From Methylococcaceae bacterium (GTDB lineage Bacteria; Pseudomonadota; Gammaproteobacteria; Methylococcales; Methylomonadaceae), in NCBI GenBank assembly GCA_030626845.1, contig DAOUTG010000003.1, forward strand, positions 1 to 64,000: DNA of 64,000 nt. The letters run 5' to 3'. Below are positions 62,844 through 64,000 of this stretch, piece after piece. Position 1 is the stretch's first letter. Every line of letters begins with the position of its first letter. A program made the position numbers and the translations under genes. The notes under the pieces are model-generated. The model worked only from the letters and a program-made list of their open reading frames with translations. It made no database searches and was not told the DNA's origin.

Positions 62844-64000
62844 ATGGCAATAAGTGCAGCAACAAAAGCCGCAACCGATGCTTTAGCCGTCAATCGTGCG
62901 CCTACTAGTGTCAACGCACAAGAAGTTCATAGATGGTTACAAAGTTTTACTTGGGAGTTTGATAAGAATCGTAGCAAATATCCAACTAAATACAAAATGG
63001 CGAATGATACCAAAGAGCAATTCAAGCTCATCGCTAAAGAATATGCTCGTATGGAATCGGTTAAGGATGAACGCCAATTTGGTAGTTTGCAGGATGTTTT
63101 AACCCGTGTAGATGCGGCGAATAAAGTCCATCCTAAATGGAATGAAACCATGAAAGTCATCTCTAACTTTTTAGAAGTTGGGGAATACAATGCCATCGCT
63201 GCTACGGGTATGTTGTGGGATTCTGCCTCTGCTCCAGAGCAAAAGAATGGTTATTTAGCACAAACACTAGATGAAATTCGTCACACTAACCAATGTGGTT
63301 ATGTGAATTATTATTTCACGAAGCACGGACAAGATGCAGCTGGACATAATGATGCGCGTCGTACTCGAACTATCGGTCCGTTATGGAAAGGAATGAAGCG
63401 GGTATTTTCTGATGGTTTTATTTCAGGTGATGCGGTTGAATGTTCTATTAACTTACAGTTAGTAGGTGAAGCTTGTTTTACTAATCCATTGATTGTAGCT
63501 GTTACCGAATGGGCAGCTGCTAATGGAGATGAAATAACACCTACAGTATTCTTGTCAATTGAAACTGATGAGTTGCGCCATATGGCAAACGGCTACCAAA
63601 CAATTGTCTCAATTGCAAATGACGAAGCCGCTTCAAAATATCTAAATACTGATCTTAACAACGCTTTCTGGACACAGCAGAAATATTTTACCCCAGTTTT
63701 AGGAATGGCATTTGAATATGGTAGTCATTTTAAAGTTGAGCCTTGGGTTAAAACTTGGAATCGCTGGGTTTATGAAGATTGGGGCGGTATCTGGATTGGT
63801 CGTTTAGGTAAATATGGTGTGGAATCACCTGCAAGTTTACGTGATGCAAAAAAAGATGCTTATTGGGCGCATCATGATTTATTTTTACTAGCTTATGCTT
63901 TATGGCCAACTGGTTTCTTTCGTTTAACCTTGCCAACTCAAGAAGAAATGGATTGGTTTGAAGAAAACTATCCTGGCTGGTATGAGCATTACGGTAAAAT
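62844..64000 (+). CDS. mmoX: Soluble methane monooxygenase hydroxylase alpha subunit MmoX, 3' end outside window
   Basis: MmoX carries the di-iron centre that inserts oxygen into methane. It runs off the right edge with 385 of roughly 527 residues visible. Numbering matches the Methylococcus protein with no gaps: E114 (VGEYNAIAATG), E144 and H147 (DEIRHTNQC), C151, E209 (LVGEACFTNP), T213, E243 and H246 (ETDELRHMANGYQ). The conserved GGIWIGRLGKYGVESP and PTGFFRLTLP are present. Ribosome site GAGGAG at 62832-62837. The rest of mmoYBZDC and the regulators should follow outside the window. Confidence 0.99.
   Translation, partial: MAISAATKAATDALAVNRAPTSVNAQEVHRWLQSFTWEFDKNRSKYPTKYKMANDTKEQFKLIAKEYARMESVKDERQFGSLQDVLTRVDAANKVHPKWNETMKVISNFLEVGEYNAIAATGMLWDSASAPEQKNGYLAQTLDEIRHTNQCGYVNYYFTKHGQDAAGHNDARRTRTIGPLWKGMKRVFSDGFISGDAVECSINLQLVGEACFTNPLIVAVTEWAAANGDEITPTVFLSIETDELRHMANGYQTIVSIANDEAASKYLNTDLNNAFWTQQKYFTPVLGMAFEYGSHFKVEPWVKTWNRWVYEDWGGIWIGRLGKYGVESPASLRDAKKDAYWAHHDLFLLAYALWPTGFFRLTLPTQEEMDWFEENYPGWYEHYGK

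Noticed and set aside
62896-63196. Short frames on both strands inside the mmoX coding region
   Set aside because: They are shadows of mmoX in other frames; mmoX itself is open to the window end and matches the known protein without gaps.

Overview
The window is a chromosomal segment of an AT-rich gammaproteobacterial methanotroph, most likely in the order Methylococcales. The strongest clue is at the right edge: 62844-64000 encodes the first 385 residues of MmoX, the hydroxylase alpha subunit of soluble methane monooxygenase. All di-iron ligands are present (E114, E144, H147, E209, E243, H246), and a sigma-54-type promoter lies about 100 bp upstream. An MfnE-like kinase for methanofuran-type cofactor synthesis, the nine-gene atp operon, tatABC, leuA-pssA and ftsEX fit the same placement. 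The species cannot be named from the sequence alone.

Layout. 0-4.4 kb: accessory genes (PD-(D/E)XK-like nuclease fragment, DUF4160 plus a DUF2442-nuclease fusion, a ParE-type toxin-antitoxin pair, a HipA_2/DUF3037 pair) wrapped around hisI and hisE. 4.4-13.4 kb: tatABC, bioD and the complete ATP synthase operon atpIBEFHAGDC with a strong promoter and a terminator. 13.5-17.2 kb: histone-deacetylase-family hydrolase, SlyD-like prolyl isomerase, MfnE-like kinase, cupin and RNase P RNA. 17.3-27.6 kb: mostly minus strand, with a potassium channel with RCK domains, tusB and a DsrC/TusE protein, a guanidinium-type SMR exporter, an ABC exporter, a second PD-(D/E)XK-like protein, an unknown membrane protein, a DUF2058 protein, leuA with a possible leader peptide, and pssA. 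27.7-36.8 kb: an SCO/cytochrome c peroxidase fusion, tmRNA, a secreted orphan, recG, and a short division cluster rsmH-ftsL-ftsI followed by a FAD oxidoreductase. 36.8-40.3 kb (minus): tilS and the envelope-stress operon rpoE-rseA-rseB. 40.4-46.2 kb: a rearranged region with an internally deleted nadB, an internally deleted Uma2-family gene, cytochrome oxidase assembly genes (SURF1, SCO-like), and one uninterrupted ORF joining a heme A synthase-like membrane domain to the SRP receptor FtsY, then ftsE and ftsX. 46.2-56.5 kb: a tandem duplication of about 5.2 kb, each unit having a hybrid histidine kinase divergent from a YfiR-family gene and a TonB-dependent receptor. A 111-bp MITE sits between the units. 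56.6-64 kb: DUF3581, an S1/CvfB-type protein, a phosphopantetheinyl transferase, a SoxA-like cytochrome, moeA, sodB and mmoX.

How it fits together. The housekeeping blocks (ATP synthase, Tat export, RNase P, tmRNA, division, envelope stress) are conventional. The unusual content lies in the junctions. The his genes are interrupted by toxin-like modules. The 40-44 kb region carries two internal-deletion relics and a CtaA-FtsY fusion, which suggests repeated deletions there. The duplicated kinase/YfiR/TonB receptor modules look like paired outer-membrane uptake and sensing systems. The methane-oxidation function begins only at the right edge, so the rest of the mmo cluster presumably lies beyond the window.
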